From: Croceibacterium_A sp035626815
GTDB taxonomy: Bacteria; Pseudomonadota; Alphaproteobacteria; Sphingomonadales; Sphingomonadaceae
Direction of reading: 5' to 3'
DNA: 64,000 nucleotides
Assembly: GCA_035626815.1 (NCBI GenBank)
Contig: DASPMY010000050.1
Coordinates: 1 to 64,000, forward strand
Part shown: positions 56,715-64,000 of the stretch, piece after piece
How the letters are laid out: every line of letters begins with the position of its first letter
Numbering within the stretch: the stretch's first letter is position 1
Position numbers and translations under genes: made by a program
The notes under the pieces: model-generated
Databases searched by the model: none
Seen by the model: only the letters and a program-made list of their open reading frames with translations
Told to the model about the DNA's origin: nothing

Positions 56715-58688
56715 TCATGTCGCAAGCTTGTCCTTGATTTTCGGCACGATCGCCTCGACCGAGAAGCCGAAGCGCTTGAACAGGTCCTCCGCTGGAGCGG
56801 AAGCTCCAAACCGGTCGAGGCCGATCTGCAGGCCGTCGGTGCCGGTGTGGCGCTCCCAGCCCCAGGTGACGCCGGCCTCGATCGAGACCTTGAGCACGCC
56901 GGCGGGGAGGACCTGGGCCTTGTAAGCATCGTCCTGCGCGTCGAACAGCATCAGGCACGGCGCCGAGACCACGTCCGCCCCGATGCCTTCCGCTTCGAGC
57001 GCCTTGGCGACGTCGACCGCCAGCGCGACCTCGGACCCGGTCGCGATCAGCACCACCTTGCGCTCGGCTTCGGCCTGCTTGAGCGTGTAGGCGCCGCGCG
57101 CGCTCAGCATTTCGCCCGAATGGCGCAGCTGCGGCAGGTTCTGGCGGGTCAGCGCCAGCACGGACGGCGTGCTCTCGCTCTTCAGCGCGAGGTTCCAGCA
57201 CTCGGCGGTCTCGATCACGTCGGCCGGCCGGAACACGTGCAGGTTGGGGATCATCCTGAGGCTCATCACGTGCTCGACCGGCTGGTGGGTCGGGCCGTCC
57301 TCGCCGAGGCCGATCGAATCGTGGGTCAGCACGTAAATCACGCGGACCTGCTGCAGCGCCGAGAGGCGGATCGCGTTGCGGCAGTAGTCGGAGAAGATCA
57401 GGAACGTGCCGCCGTAGGGGATCACCCCGCCGTGCAGCGCCATGCCGTTCATCGCCGCGGCCATGCCGAACTCGCGGATGCCGTAGTAAACGTAGCGGCC
57501 GCCGTAGTCCGCGGCGGTGAGCGGCGGGGTGGCGGGGGTCTTGGTGTTGTTCGAGCCGGTCAGGTCGGCCGAGCCGCCGATCATCTCGGGCAGCAGCGGG
57601 GTCAGCACCTCGAGCGCCAGTTCCGAGGCGCGGCGGGTGGCGACTTTCTGGTCGCCTTCGAGCCAGGAGGAAAACACTTTGCCGGCTTCTTCGCCGGCCG
57701 GCAGCTTGCCTTCCATACGGCGAGTGAATTCGCTTTTGTTCGAATTGCTTGCGAGCCGCTGCTGCCACTCGCCGCGAGCCTGCTTGCCGCGCTCGCCGGT
57801 CTGACGCCAGTCGGCGGCGATGTCTTCCGGCACCACGAACGCCGGCGCGTCCCAGCCAAGCGCGACGCGGGTCGCCGCGACCTCATCTGGGCCGAGCGCG
57901 GCGCCGTGGACCTTGTGCGTGCCGGCCTTGTTGGGCGCGCCCTTGCCGATCACGGTGCGGCACGCGACCAGCGACGGGCGCTCGTCCGTCACCGCTTCCG
58001 ACAGCGCGCGGCGGATGTCGGCGACGTCGTGCCCGTCGCATTCGGCGACGTGCCAGCCGGTCGCGGAGTAGCGGGCCTTGACGTCCTCGCTCGTCGACAG
58101 GCTGGTGGCGCCGTCGATGGTGATCTTGTTGTCGTCCCACAGCACGATCATCCGGCCGAGCTTGAGGTGCCCGGCGAGGCCGATCGCCTCGTGATTGACC
58201 CCTTCCATCAGGCAGCCGTCGCCGGCGATCACCCAGGTCCGGTGGTCCACCAGGCCGTCGCCGAACTCGGCGTTCAGGTGCCGCTCGGCGATCGCCATGC
58301 CCACCGCCATCGCCAGGCCCTGCCCGAGCGGGCCGGTGGTCGCCTCGACGCCTGCGATGAGGAAGTTCTCGGGATGCCCGGCGCACGGGGATCCGAGCTG
58401 GCGGAAGCCCGCGATCTCCTCGCGCGTCGGGTGCGCGTAGCCGGAGAGATTGAGCAGCGAATAGATCAGCATCGAGCCGTGCCCGGCCGACAGCACGAAG
58501 CGGTCGCGGTCGGGCCACTTGGGGTCCGCCGGATCGAACTTGAGGTATTCGCTCCACAGCACGGTGGCGACGTCGGCCATGCCCATCGGCATGCCCGGGT
58601 GGCCCGAGTTGGCCGCCTCGACCGCGTCCATCGACAGCGCCCGGATCGCGTTGGCCATCGACGCGTAGCGGGCGGGATCGAGGGTCAT
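56715..58688 (-). CDS. tkt: Transketolase
   Basis: ThDP- and Mg2+-dependent transfer of two-carbon units in the pentose phosphate pathway. 657 residues. Features: ALSMDAVEAANSGHPGMPMG, FVLSAGHGSMLIYSLLNLSG, GPLGQGLAMAVGMAIAERHL, the ThDP motif IAGDGCLMEGVNHEAIGLAG, and THDSIGLGEDGPTHQPVEH in the pyrimidine domain. ATG 58688. The order tkt-gap-MOSC-pgk, with fda further on, forms a central carbon operon. Confidence 0.97.
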   Translation of the reverse strand: MTLDPARYASMANAIRALSMDAVEAANSGHPGMPMGMADVATVLWSEYLKFDPADPKWPDRDRFVLSAGHGSMLIYSLLNLSGYAHPTREEIAGFRQLGSPCAGHPENFLIAGVEATTGPLGQGLAMAVGMAIAERHLNAEFGDGLVDHRTWVIAGDGCLMEGVNHEAIGLAGHLKLGRMIVLWDDNKITIDGATSLSTSEDVKARYSATGWHVAECDGHDVADIRRALSEAVTDERPSLVACRTVIGKGAPNKAGTHKVHGAALGPDEVAATRVALGWDAPAFVVPEDIAADWRQTGERGKQARGEWQQRLASNSNKSEFTRRMEGKLPAGEEAGKVFSSWLEGDQKVATRRASELALEVLTPLLPEMIGGSADLTGSNNTKTPATPPLTAADYGGRYVYYGIREFGMAAAMNGMALHGGVIPYGGTFLIFSDYCRNAIRLSALQQVRVIYVLTHDSIGLGEDGPTHQPVEHVMSLRMIPNLHVFRPADVIETAECWNLALKSESTPSVLALTRQNLPQLRHSGEMLSARGAYTLKQAEAERKVVLIATGSEVALAVDVAKALEAEGIGADVVSAPCLMLFDAQDDAYKAQVLPAGVLKVSIEAGVTWGWERHTGTDGLQIGLDRFGASAPAEDLFKRFGFSVEAIVPKIKDKLAT

Positions 58689-58859
58689 CGAGAGGCTCCG
58701 GGGACTGCGATAGTGGGGGCCGCGATTCGGCTGCGGGCTCCTTGGGATACCCCCCGCGCCCGGTCAAGCGCGGCCACGGCAAGCCCGCGCCGAGGTTTAT
58801 TCACAGCTCCGCGCGGCAACATTTTGCCGGCAAACGCTCTTTCAACTAAACCCGCGGCG

Positions 58860-59051
58860 ATGGAGGGAGATCGCATCGCGCGGGCGCTGGCCCGGATCGA
58901 GGCGGCGGCCGGGCGGATCGAGGCCGCGGCCCGGCCGGCCACGGCGGGCGGCGGCGATCCCGAGCTCGGCCGCCGATACCAGGCGCTGCGCAGCGAGGCC
59001 GGCGCCGCGCTGGCCGAGCTCGACCGGCTGATCGGCTCGCTCGAGCCATGA
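58860..59051 (+). CDS. Small coiled-coil protein upstream of zapA
   Basis: 63 residues, heptad-like Ala/Arg/Glu/Leu pattern (IARALARIEAAAGRIEAAA; YQALRSEAGAALAELDRLIG), predicted to be helical. It overlaps the zapA start by 4 nt (ATGA), so it is coupled to the division gene. Such small proteins before zapA are frequent in related genomes, but a function is not known. Confidence 0.72.
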   Translation: MEGDRIARALARIEAAAGRIEAAARPATAGGGDPELGRRYQALRSEAGAALAELDRLIGSLEP

Positions 59052-59350
59052 GCAACGTCACCCTGACCATCGGCGGCAAGCACTACACCGTCGCCTGCGC
59101 CGAGGGCGAGGAAGCGCACATCGAGATGCTCGGCCGGACGATCGACGGCAAGCTGACCGACATGCCGAGCCTCGCCGGCCAGTCCGACGCGCGCACGCTG
59201 CTGTTCGCCGCGCTGTTGCTGGCCGACGAGCTGCACGAGGGGCGTGGCGGCGCCGCATTGGCCGGCGACGAGCTCGACACGGCGGTGGCGCTCGAATCGC
59301 TCGCCCAGCGGCTCGAAATGCTCGCCGCGCGGCTTGAGAGTGCCGCCTGA
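59048..59350 (+). CDS. zapA: Cell division protein ZapA
   Basis: 100 residues. FtsZ-bundling protein acting at the Z ring. Conserved N-terminus VTLTIGGKHYTVACAEGEEA, then HIEMLGRTIDGKL and RTLLFAALLLADELHE, followed by a coiled-coil C-terminus. Coupled to the upstream small gene and followed by the 6S RNA, the classic zapA / ssrS / 5-FCL arrangement. The 6S promoter -35 lies inside its 3' end. Confidence 0.9.
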   Translation: MSNVTLTIGGKHYTVACAEGEEAHIEMLGRTIDGKLTDMPSLAGQSDARTLLFAALLLADELHEGRGGAALAGDELDTAVALESLAQRLEMLAARLESAA

Positions 59351-59362
59351 AGTCCCTACATA
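59334..59362 (+). promoter_or_regulatory. 6S RNA promoter
   Basis: TTGAGA (59334-59339), exactly 17 nt, then TACATA (59357-59362), near consensus for the housekeeping sigma factor. The -35 overlaps the end of zapA. The predicted transcript start is about 59369. Confidence 0.65.
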
Positions 59363-59368
59363 GAGGGC

Positions 59369-59535
59369 GGCGGGACTGCCCGGCACGAGCCGACCGAATA
59401 TCCCTGAGGCTATAAGCAATCCTTGGGAGCTGTCCCTGCCCGGATCACGGGTTCGTCCCGCGGGTCCGGTGCATACGGCGCCCACCTGACGTTTAGGCGT
59501 CAGAGGATTTCACCGGCAACGACCCATGGTGGTTC
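59369..59535 (+). ncRNA. ssrS: 6S RNA
   Basis: Located between zapA and the 5-formyl-THF cyclo-ligase gene, the conserved genomic site of 6S RNA. It contains the terminal hairpin CGGG-TTCGT-CCCG flanked by GGA/TCC, an internal bubble-forming segment (AATATCCCTGAGGCTATAAG) and a 3' hairpin TGACG/CGTCA. 6S RNA mimics an open promoter and sequesters the sigma-70 holoenzyme. The ends are estimated from the promoter and length of known homologues (about 160 nt). Confidence 0.8.
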
Positions 59536-59674
59536 CGCCACTTCCCGTTTCCGTGAGTCCCTGCGCAGGCTAGGACCTCACGCCGCCCGCGCCACGCCTA
59601 CGGCCTGGGACCCCGGCCTTCGCTGGGCGCACATGCTCTCGACTTCGTCCGACACGAGCGGCAAGGGGCACGGC

Positions 59675-60274
59675 ATGACTGACCCAGGCATTGCCGCCCT
59701 CAAGAAGCAATTGCGCGACCAGCTCCGCCGCCAGCGCCTCGAGCACGCCGAGAACCTCCCGCCCGAGGTCAGCGCGCTGGTGTTCCACCGCCCGCCGGCC
59801 CGGGCGCTCGAGCTGGTGCCCGAAGGCGCGACGGTCGGCCTCTATCGCTCGGACACCGGCGAGGCGCCGTCGCGCGGCTACATCAGGTTCTTCTTCGAGC
59901 GTGGCCACCCGATCGCCCTGCCCCGCGTGACCACGCTCGACCAGCCGATGGAATTCCGCCGCCACACCGATCCTTACGCGGAGAGCGACCTCGAAGCCGG
60001 GGTCTGGGGCTTGCGCCAGCCCGGGGTGGAGGCGCCGGTCGTCGTGCCCGAGGTGCTGTTCATGCCGCTCGTCGGGTTCAGCGCGAAGGGCGACCGGCTC
60101 GGCCAGGGCGGAGGCTACTACGACCGCTACCTCGCCGCGCACCCGCAGACGATCGCCATCGGCATGGCGTGGGACGTGCAGGAAGTGCCCGAGCTGCCGA
60201 CCGAGCTGCACGACATGCGCCTCTCCGCCATCGTCACTCCGACCCGCGTGCTCGGTCCGTTCGACCCCGTCTGA
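59675..60274 (+). CDS. 5-formyltetrahydrofolate cyclo-ligase
   Basis: Converts 5-formyl-THF to 5,10-methenyl-THF using ATP. 199 residues. Motifs: VGLYRSDTGEAPSRGYIRFF near residue 60, ALPRVTTLDQPMEFRRH, VPEVLFMPLVGFSAKGDRLG then QGGGYYDRYL (the ATP/substrate signature), and a Met/Glu-rich end. ATG 59675 has AAGGGG upstream. It follows the 6S RNA and is coupled to the DUF2842 gene by a TGATG overlap. Confidence 0.93.
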   Translation: MTDPGIAALKKQLRDQLRRQRLEHAENLPPEVSALVFHRPPARALELVPEGATVGLYRSDTGEAPSRGYIRFFFERGHPIALPRVTTLDQPMEFRRHTDPYAESDLEAGVWGLRQPGVEAPVVVPEVLFMPLVGFSAKGDRLGQGGGYYDRYLAAHPQTIAIGMAWDVQEVPELPTELHDMRLSAIVTPTRVLGPFDPV

Positions 60275-60486
60275 TGCGCGAGAAACCGACCCTGCGCATA
60301 CCGCTCGGCATCCTCGCGCTGCTCGGGCTCCTCGCGCTCTACGCGCTTGCGGTCATGGCGGCCTCGCCCTGGATCGAGCGTTTGCCGGCGCTGGCGCAGG
60401 CGCTCGTCTATCTCGTGCTCGGCGTCGCCTGGCTCCTGCCGCTGCGGCGCTTCCTGATCTGGATGGAAACCGGCCGCTGGGGGTGA
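60274..60486 (+). CDS. DUF2842-family small membrane protein
   Basis: 70 residues with two helices (LRIPLGILALLGLLALYALA; AQALVYLVLGVAWLLPLRRF) and a short polar tail (WMETGRWG). This size, topology and tail match DUF2842, a family of alphaproteobacterial membrane proteins of unknown function. Start overlaps the 5-FCL stop. Confidence 0.82.
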   Translation: MREKPTLRIPLGILALLGLLALYALAVMAASPWIERLPALAQALVYLVLGVAWLLPLRRFLIWMETGRWG

Positions 60487-60492
60487 GGCGGG

Positions 60493-61797
60493 CTACCCCG
60501 CCTTGCGCAGTGCCGGTGCCTCGCTGCGGCGCGACGGTTGGTCGGGCCAGATGCCGCGCGTGTCGTAGACTGCCTTGTCCTCGCGTTCGGCCAGGGGGAT
60601 CGAGCGGAACACGTCGTGATCGACGAGCACGACCAGCACGTCGCACGTCTCGAGCGCGGCATCGAGGTCGACCAGCTCGGCGCCGGTATCGGTGAACTCG
60701 AGCGGCAGCGCGCGCGCATACGGCTCGACGATCGACACGCGTTCGCCGAAGCGCCGCGCCAGCGTGGCCGCGACGAGCCGCGCCGGGCTCTCGCGGAAGT
60801 CGTCGATGTTGGCCTTGAAGGCGAGGCCGAGGCAGGCGATGCGCGACGTCGGATGGGCTTCGGCCAGCGCGCTCGCCTGGGCAATCGTGTGGTGGATCTT
60901 GGCGTCGTTGACCGTCCGCGCCGTGCGGATCAGCGGCGTGTGCCCGGGCGCGCCGTGGACGATGAACCACGGGTCGACCGCGATGCAATGCCCGCCGACC
61001 CCCGGCCCCGGCGTGAGGATATCGACGCGCGGGTGACGATTGGCGAGGCGGATCACTTCCCACACGTCGAGCCCCATCGCGTCGGCCACGATCGACAGCT
61101 CGTTGGCGAAGGCGATGTTGACGTCGCGGTACGCGTTCTCGACCAGCTTGGTCATCTCTGCGCTGCGGGCGTCGGTGGTCACGCACGCCCCGCGCACGAA
61201 GCGCTTGTAGAAACCGAGCGCCTTGCGCGCGCAGCGCGGGGTGATCCCGCCGATCGAGCGGTCGTTATCGGTCAGCTCCTGGAGGATGCGGCCGGGCAGC
61301 ACCCGCTCGGGGCAATAGGCGATCGAGATGTCCGGGATGCCGTCGGCGAGGCCGGGGAGCTTAAGGTCGGGCCGCTTGTGCGCGAGCAGGTCGCGCATCG
61401 CCTCGGTCGCCCCAACCGGCGAGGTCGATTCGAGGATCACGGTGTCGCCCGGCTTGAGCACCGCCGCGACGCTTTCGGCGGCGGCGAGCACATAGGAGAT
61501 GTCGGGCGTGTGCTGCCCGTCCCGCGCGAACGGCGTCGGCACGGCGATGACGAACACGTCGGCCGGGGCGACCTCGGTGGCCGCCGACAGCAACCCGCGC
61601 TGGACAACGCCGCGCACCAGGCCGTCGAGGTCGACTTCCTCGATATGGATCTCGCCGCGGTTGATCGTGTCGACCACGGCCTGGCTGACGTCGACCCCGC
61701 GCACCGGCATGCCCGCGCGGGCGATGATCGCCGCGGTCGGCAGGCCGATGTAGCCGAGCCCGATGACGCTGACCGTGGGTAGAGACTCGCCGCGCAA
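60493..61797 (-). CDS. wecC: UDP-N-acetyl-D-mannosamine dehydrogenase
   Basis: Oxidises UDP-ManNAc to UDP-ManNAcA. 434 residues. N-terminal Rossmann motif VSVIGLGYIGLPTAAIIARA; VPTPFARDGQHTPDISYVLA; ESTSPVGATEAMRDLLA; catalytic Cys in GPGVGGHCIAVDPWF; C-terminal UDP-binding domain CLGLAFKANIDDFRESPARL. It follows wecB by 90 bp on the same strand, so the two form a pathway pair. No glycosyltransferase using the product is present in the window. Confidence 0.94.
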   Translation of the reverse strand: MRGESLPTVSVIGLGYIGLPTAAIIARAGMPVRGVDVSQAVVDTINRGEIHIEEVDLDGLVRGVVQRGLLSAATEVAPADVFVIAVPTPFARDGQHTPDISYVLAAAESVAAVLKPGDTVILESTSPVGATEAMRDLLAHKRPDLKLPGLADGIPDISIAYCPERVLPGRILQELTDNDRSIGGITPRCARKALGFYKRFVRGACVTTDARSAEMTKLVENAYRDVNIAFANELSIVADAMGLDVWEVIRLANRHPRVDILTPGPGVGGHCIAVDPWFIVHGAPGHTPLIRTARTVNDAKIHHTIAQASALAEAHPTSRIACLGLAFKANIDDFRESPARLVAATLARRFGERVSIVEPYARALPLEFTDTGAELVDLDAALETCDVLVVLVDHDVFRSIPLAEREDKAVYDTRGIWPDQPSRRSEAPALRKAG

Positions 61798-61887
61798 TGG
61801 AGTGCCTTTCGCCGTTTGGGGCGGCTCTCGCGCAAAATCGTGAACGAACGGGTAACGCTACGCGGTTCGCGAGCGGTCCGTCCCGTT

Positions 61888-63012
61888 TCAGGACGCCGCG
61901 AGCAGCTCGACGATGCGCGCGGCGCTTCGGCCGTCGCCGAACGGATTGTGCGCGCGCGCCATCGCCGCGTAGGCTGCCGGGTCGTCGAGAAGCCGTTCGG
62001 TTTCGGCGACGATGCGGCCGGCGTCGGTGCCGACGAGCCTGGCCGTGCCCGCCGCGACGCCCTCGGGCCGCTCGGTGGTCTCGCGCATCACCAGCACCGG
62101 CTTGCCCAGCGCCGGCGCCTCTTCCTGCACCCCGCCGCTGTCGCTGAGCACCAGGTGGCAGATGTCGAGCAGCCGCGCGAAGTGCGGGTAGTCGAGCGGC
62201 TCGATCAGCGCCACGTTGTCCAGCCCTGCGAGCTCGCGTTGCATCACCTCGCGGACGTTGGGATTGAGATGCACGGGGAACATCACCGCCACATCCGGCC
62301 GCTCGGCGAGCCGGCGGATTGCCGCGGCGATGGCCTGCATCCCTGGCCCGAAGTTCTCGCGCCGGTGGCTGGTCACGCCGACGATCCGCTTGCCGGCGAA
62401 GCGCCGCTCCAGCCCGGCGAGGCCGGCGGCCAGCTCCGGCTGCTCGCCGATGCGCGCGGTGATCCAGTGCAGCGCGTCGATCACCGTGTTGCCGGTGACG
62501 TGAATCGTCCCGGAGTCGACGTTCTCGCGCCGCAGCGCGGCGGCGGCGGTTTCGGTCGGGGCGCAGTGCAGCGCGGCGATCGTGCCGATGACCCGCCGGT
62601 TGATCTCTTCGGGCCATGGATGATGGATGTTGCCGCTGCGCAGCCCGGCCTCGACATGCGCCACCGGAATCTTGCGGTAGTAGGCCGCGAGCGCGCCGGT
62701 CATCGCCGTCGCCGTATCGCCCTGGACAACCACCCAGTCGGGACGCTCCGCGTCGATCACTCCGCCCAGCCCGGTCAGCAACGCTGCGGTCAGGTCGTCG
62801 AGCGACTGATCGGGGCGCATCAGGTCGAGGTCGTGGTCGGGCGCCAGGCGGGAGATCGCCAGCACCTGGTCGAGCATTCCGCGATGCTGCCCGCTGACGC
62901 AAAGGCGGCTCACGAAACGCGCATCCCGCTCGAGCGCGTGGACCAGCGGAAACAGCTTGATCGCTTCGGGACGAGTGCCGAAGACGGTGAGGATGCGCCG
63001 GGGCTCGGTCAT
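61888..63012 (-). CDS. wecB: UDP-N-acetylglucosamine 2-epimerase (non-hydrolysing)
   Basis: Interconverts UDP-GlcNAc and UDP-ManNAc. 374 residues. Motifs: ILTVFGTRPEAIKLFPLVHA, SGQHRGMLDQVLAISRLAPD, VVVQGDTATAMTGALAAYYR, IPVAHVEAGLRSGNI and VTSHRRENFGPGMQAI. The LVLSDSGGVQEEAPALGKPV and RETTERPEGVAAGTARLVG signature follows. Upstream of wecC; both feed ManNAcA-containing surface polysaccharide. Confidence 0.95.
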   Translation of the reverse strand: MTEPRRILTVFGTRPEAIKLFPLVHALERDARFVSRLCVSGQHRGMLDQVLAISRLAPDHDLDLMRPDQSLDDLTAALLTGLGGVIDAERPDWVVVQGDTATAMTGALAAYYRKIPVAHVEAGLRSGNIHHPWPEEINRRVIGTIAALHCAPTETAAAALRRENVDSGTIHVTGNTVIDALHWITARIGEQPELAAGLAGLERRFAGKRIVGVTSHRRENFGPGMQAIAAAIRRLAERPDVAVMFPVHLNPNVREVMQRELAGLDNVALIEPLDYPHFARLLDICHLVLSDSGGVQEEAPALGKPVLVMRETTERPEGVAAGTARLVGTDAGRIVAETERLLDDPAAYAAMARAHNPFGDGRSAARIVELLAAS

Positions 63013-63071
63013 GCGCGGCGCATAGCGCCTCGCCGTTAAATTGGCGTCAAGCTTCGTCGGGTTGTCCCGAG

Positions 63072-63148
<77 letters not shown>

Positions 63149-63317
63149 TTATCCGGGCCCAAGTCATCGAGATGGGCACCGCTTGGGAGCCGCGCCCCTA
63201 GGGCAGCGTTCCGGGGCTGTCAACCGCGCGAAAATTGCCGCTGCGTTAACCGTATTTTCGCCGGTTCCGGCGCATCCCGCCACCGCCGCGGCGCGCGCCG
63301 CGCGAGGGGGGCGAGGC

Positions 63318-63707
63318 ATGCGTTGGACGATTTTCATGGCGGTATCGCTCACCGCGGTTCCGGCGGCCGCCCAGGAGGTCGCGATCGACAGCTCGGTCTA
63401 TCGCGAGCGCGCCGACGGCAGCGGCGGCCGGCAGATCGAGCCGGCGACGCGGCTGCTGCGGGGCGACCGGGTCGTGACGATCATGCGCTGGCAGCCTCCG
63501 CGCGCCGGGCGTTTCACCGTCGTCAGCGCGGTGCCGCCTCAGCTGGCCATCGAAAGCGCCAGTCAGGCGGGGATCGAGGTGTCGACCGACGGCGGGCTCA
63601 GCTGGCGCCGCCTGGCCGATCCCGACGCGGTGCCGCGCGGCACCACGCACTTGCGCTGGCAGCTCGGCGACGAAGGCCGGATGAGCTATCGCGCGGTCGT
63701 CCGCTAG
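63318..63707 (+). CDS. Small exported protein of unknown function
   Basis: 129 residues. A signal peptide (WTIFMAVSLTAVPAAA, cut near QEVAID) is followed by a single beta-rich domain: IEPATRLLRGDRVVTIMRWQ, GRFTVVSAVPPQLAIESAS, GIEVSTDGGLSWRRLADPD and THLRWQLGDEGRMSYRAVVR. No known family is assigned. GAGG precedes ATG 63318. The stop overlaps the converging YdeI-like gene by 4 nt. Confidence 0.72.
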   Translation: MRWTIFMAVSLTAVPAAAQEVAIDSSVYRERADGSGGRQIEPATRLLRGDRVVTIMRWQPPRAGRFTVVSAVPPQLAIESASQAGIEVSTDGGLSWRRLADPDAVPRGTTHLRWQLGDEGRMSYRAVVR

Positions 63708-64000
63708 CGTTCGTACTTCCAGTTGCGGCGCTTGCCTTCGGCGAGCCATTCGAGCGCCTGGCCAAGCCGCTTGACGCGCGTCTCGTCGCGCTTGGCCTCG
63801 GTGATCCACTGCAGGTATTCGTGCCGGTGCGAGGGCGCCAGCCCGTCCCAGAACCGCGCGGCGGCCGGATTGGCCGCGAGGCCCGCGGCAAGGTCCTGCG
63901 GCACCTCGATGGCGGCTTTCGGCCTGGCAGGCTGCTGCCGCCGACGTTCCGTCTCGCCGCGGTCGATGCGCGCTTGCGCCGCGCGTAGCCGCTCCGCCAG
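63704..64000 (-). CDS. YdeI/OmpD-associated-family protein, truncated by the window end
   Basis: 98 C-terminal residues are visible; the start lies beyond base 64000. The end carries VPQDLAAGLAANPAAARFWD, GLAPSHRHEYLQWITEAKRD, ETRVKRLGQALEWLAEGKRR and NWKYER, the typical tail of the YdeI/OmpD-associated (bacteriocin-protection-type) family. The function is poorly defined. Confidence 0.85.
   Translation of the reverse strand: MAERLRAAQARIDRGETERRRQQPARPKAAIEVPQDLAAGLAANPAAARFWDGLAPSHRHEYLQWITEAKRDETRVKRLGQALEWLAEGKRRNWKYER

Overview
The window is a contiguous, gene-dense, high-GC chromosomal segment from an alphaproteobacterium, most likely of the order Sphingomonadales. Supporting signs are alphaproteobacterial LexA boxes (GTTC-N7-GTTC), TTAACC half-sites of the CtrA type, a zapA / 6S RNA / 5-formyl-THF cyclo-ligase / DUF2842 block, an XrtA/PEP-CTERM-type PrsK-PrsR-PrsT cassette, and many genes with a -10 box 6-7 nt before the start codon (leaderless mRNAs). 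This placement is inferred from gene content; no database search was possible.

Layout. 1-5720: the end of purL (its 3' third has a different base composition), DUF3052 and DUF418 genes, and the divergent serB/miaA pair. 5721-11914: branched-chain amino acid synthesis. ilvB has an attenuator-like terminator, followed by ilvN, a REP element, ilvC, a YceI protein, and leuA behind a small leucine-rich leader peptide and a long foldback. 11921-15456: an AHH-nuclease-like gene overlapping or abutting an unknown gene, recJ, and tandem tRNA-Glu (TTC and CTC). 15618-18746: secreted beta-helix protein, unknown exported protein, extensin-like protein, LysE exporter. 18845-27849: an SOS mutagenesis region in two LexA-box operons, udgX-dnaE2 and imuA-imuB, separated by an amidase and an acyltransferase gene. 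dnaE2 carries an in-frame palindromic repeat. 27950-33318: a PPOX-fold stress protein, APC permease, panB, a DUF475 membrane protein and a bile-acid symporter-like protein.

33355-40001: exopolysaccharide regulation operon in the order sugar transferase, prsK, prsR, prsT. 40104-42851: small membrane proteins, tRNA-Leu(CAA), and an ECF sigma factor whose promoter motif recurs before the next membrane gene. 42854-49460: inositol monophosphatase-like enzyme, efp, two peptidoglycan enzymes (M23 and L,D-transpeptidase) and an OPT transporter. 49533-51349: thiE opposite a DUF72 gene and a lipoprotein. 51325-58688: central carbon genes tkt, gap, pgk and fda, interrupted by a MOSC gene and by an opposite-strand RTX-type calcium-binding protein. 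58860-60486: zapA, 6S RNA, 5-FCL, DUF2842. 60493-63148: wecC, wecB (UDP-ManNAcA synthesis) and tRNA-Asp. 63318-64000: an unknown exported protein and a truncated YdeI-like gene.

Themes. The ilv/leu genes are controlled at the RNA level by leader structures. The SOS genes form a ImuA-ImuB-DnaE2 mutasome joined by a uracil-DNA crosslinking-type glycosylase. Three families of palindromic intergenic repeats are present, one of them inside a coding sequence. Most of the rest is ordinary housekeeping sequence.
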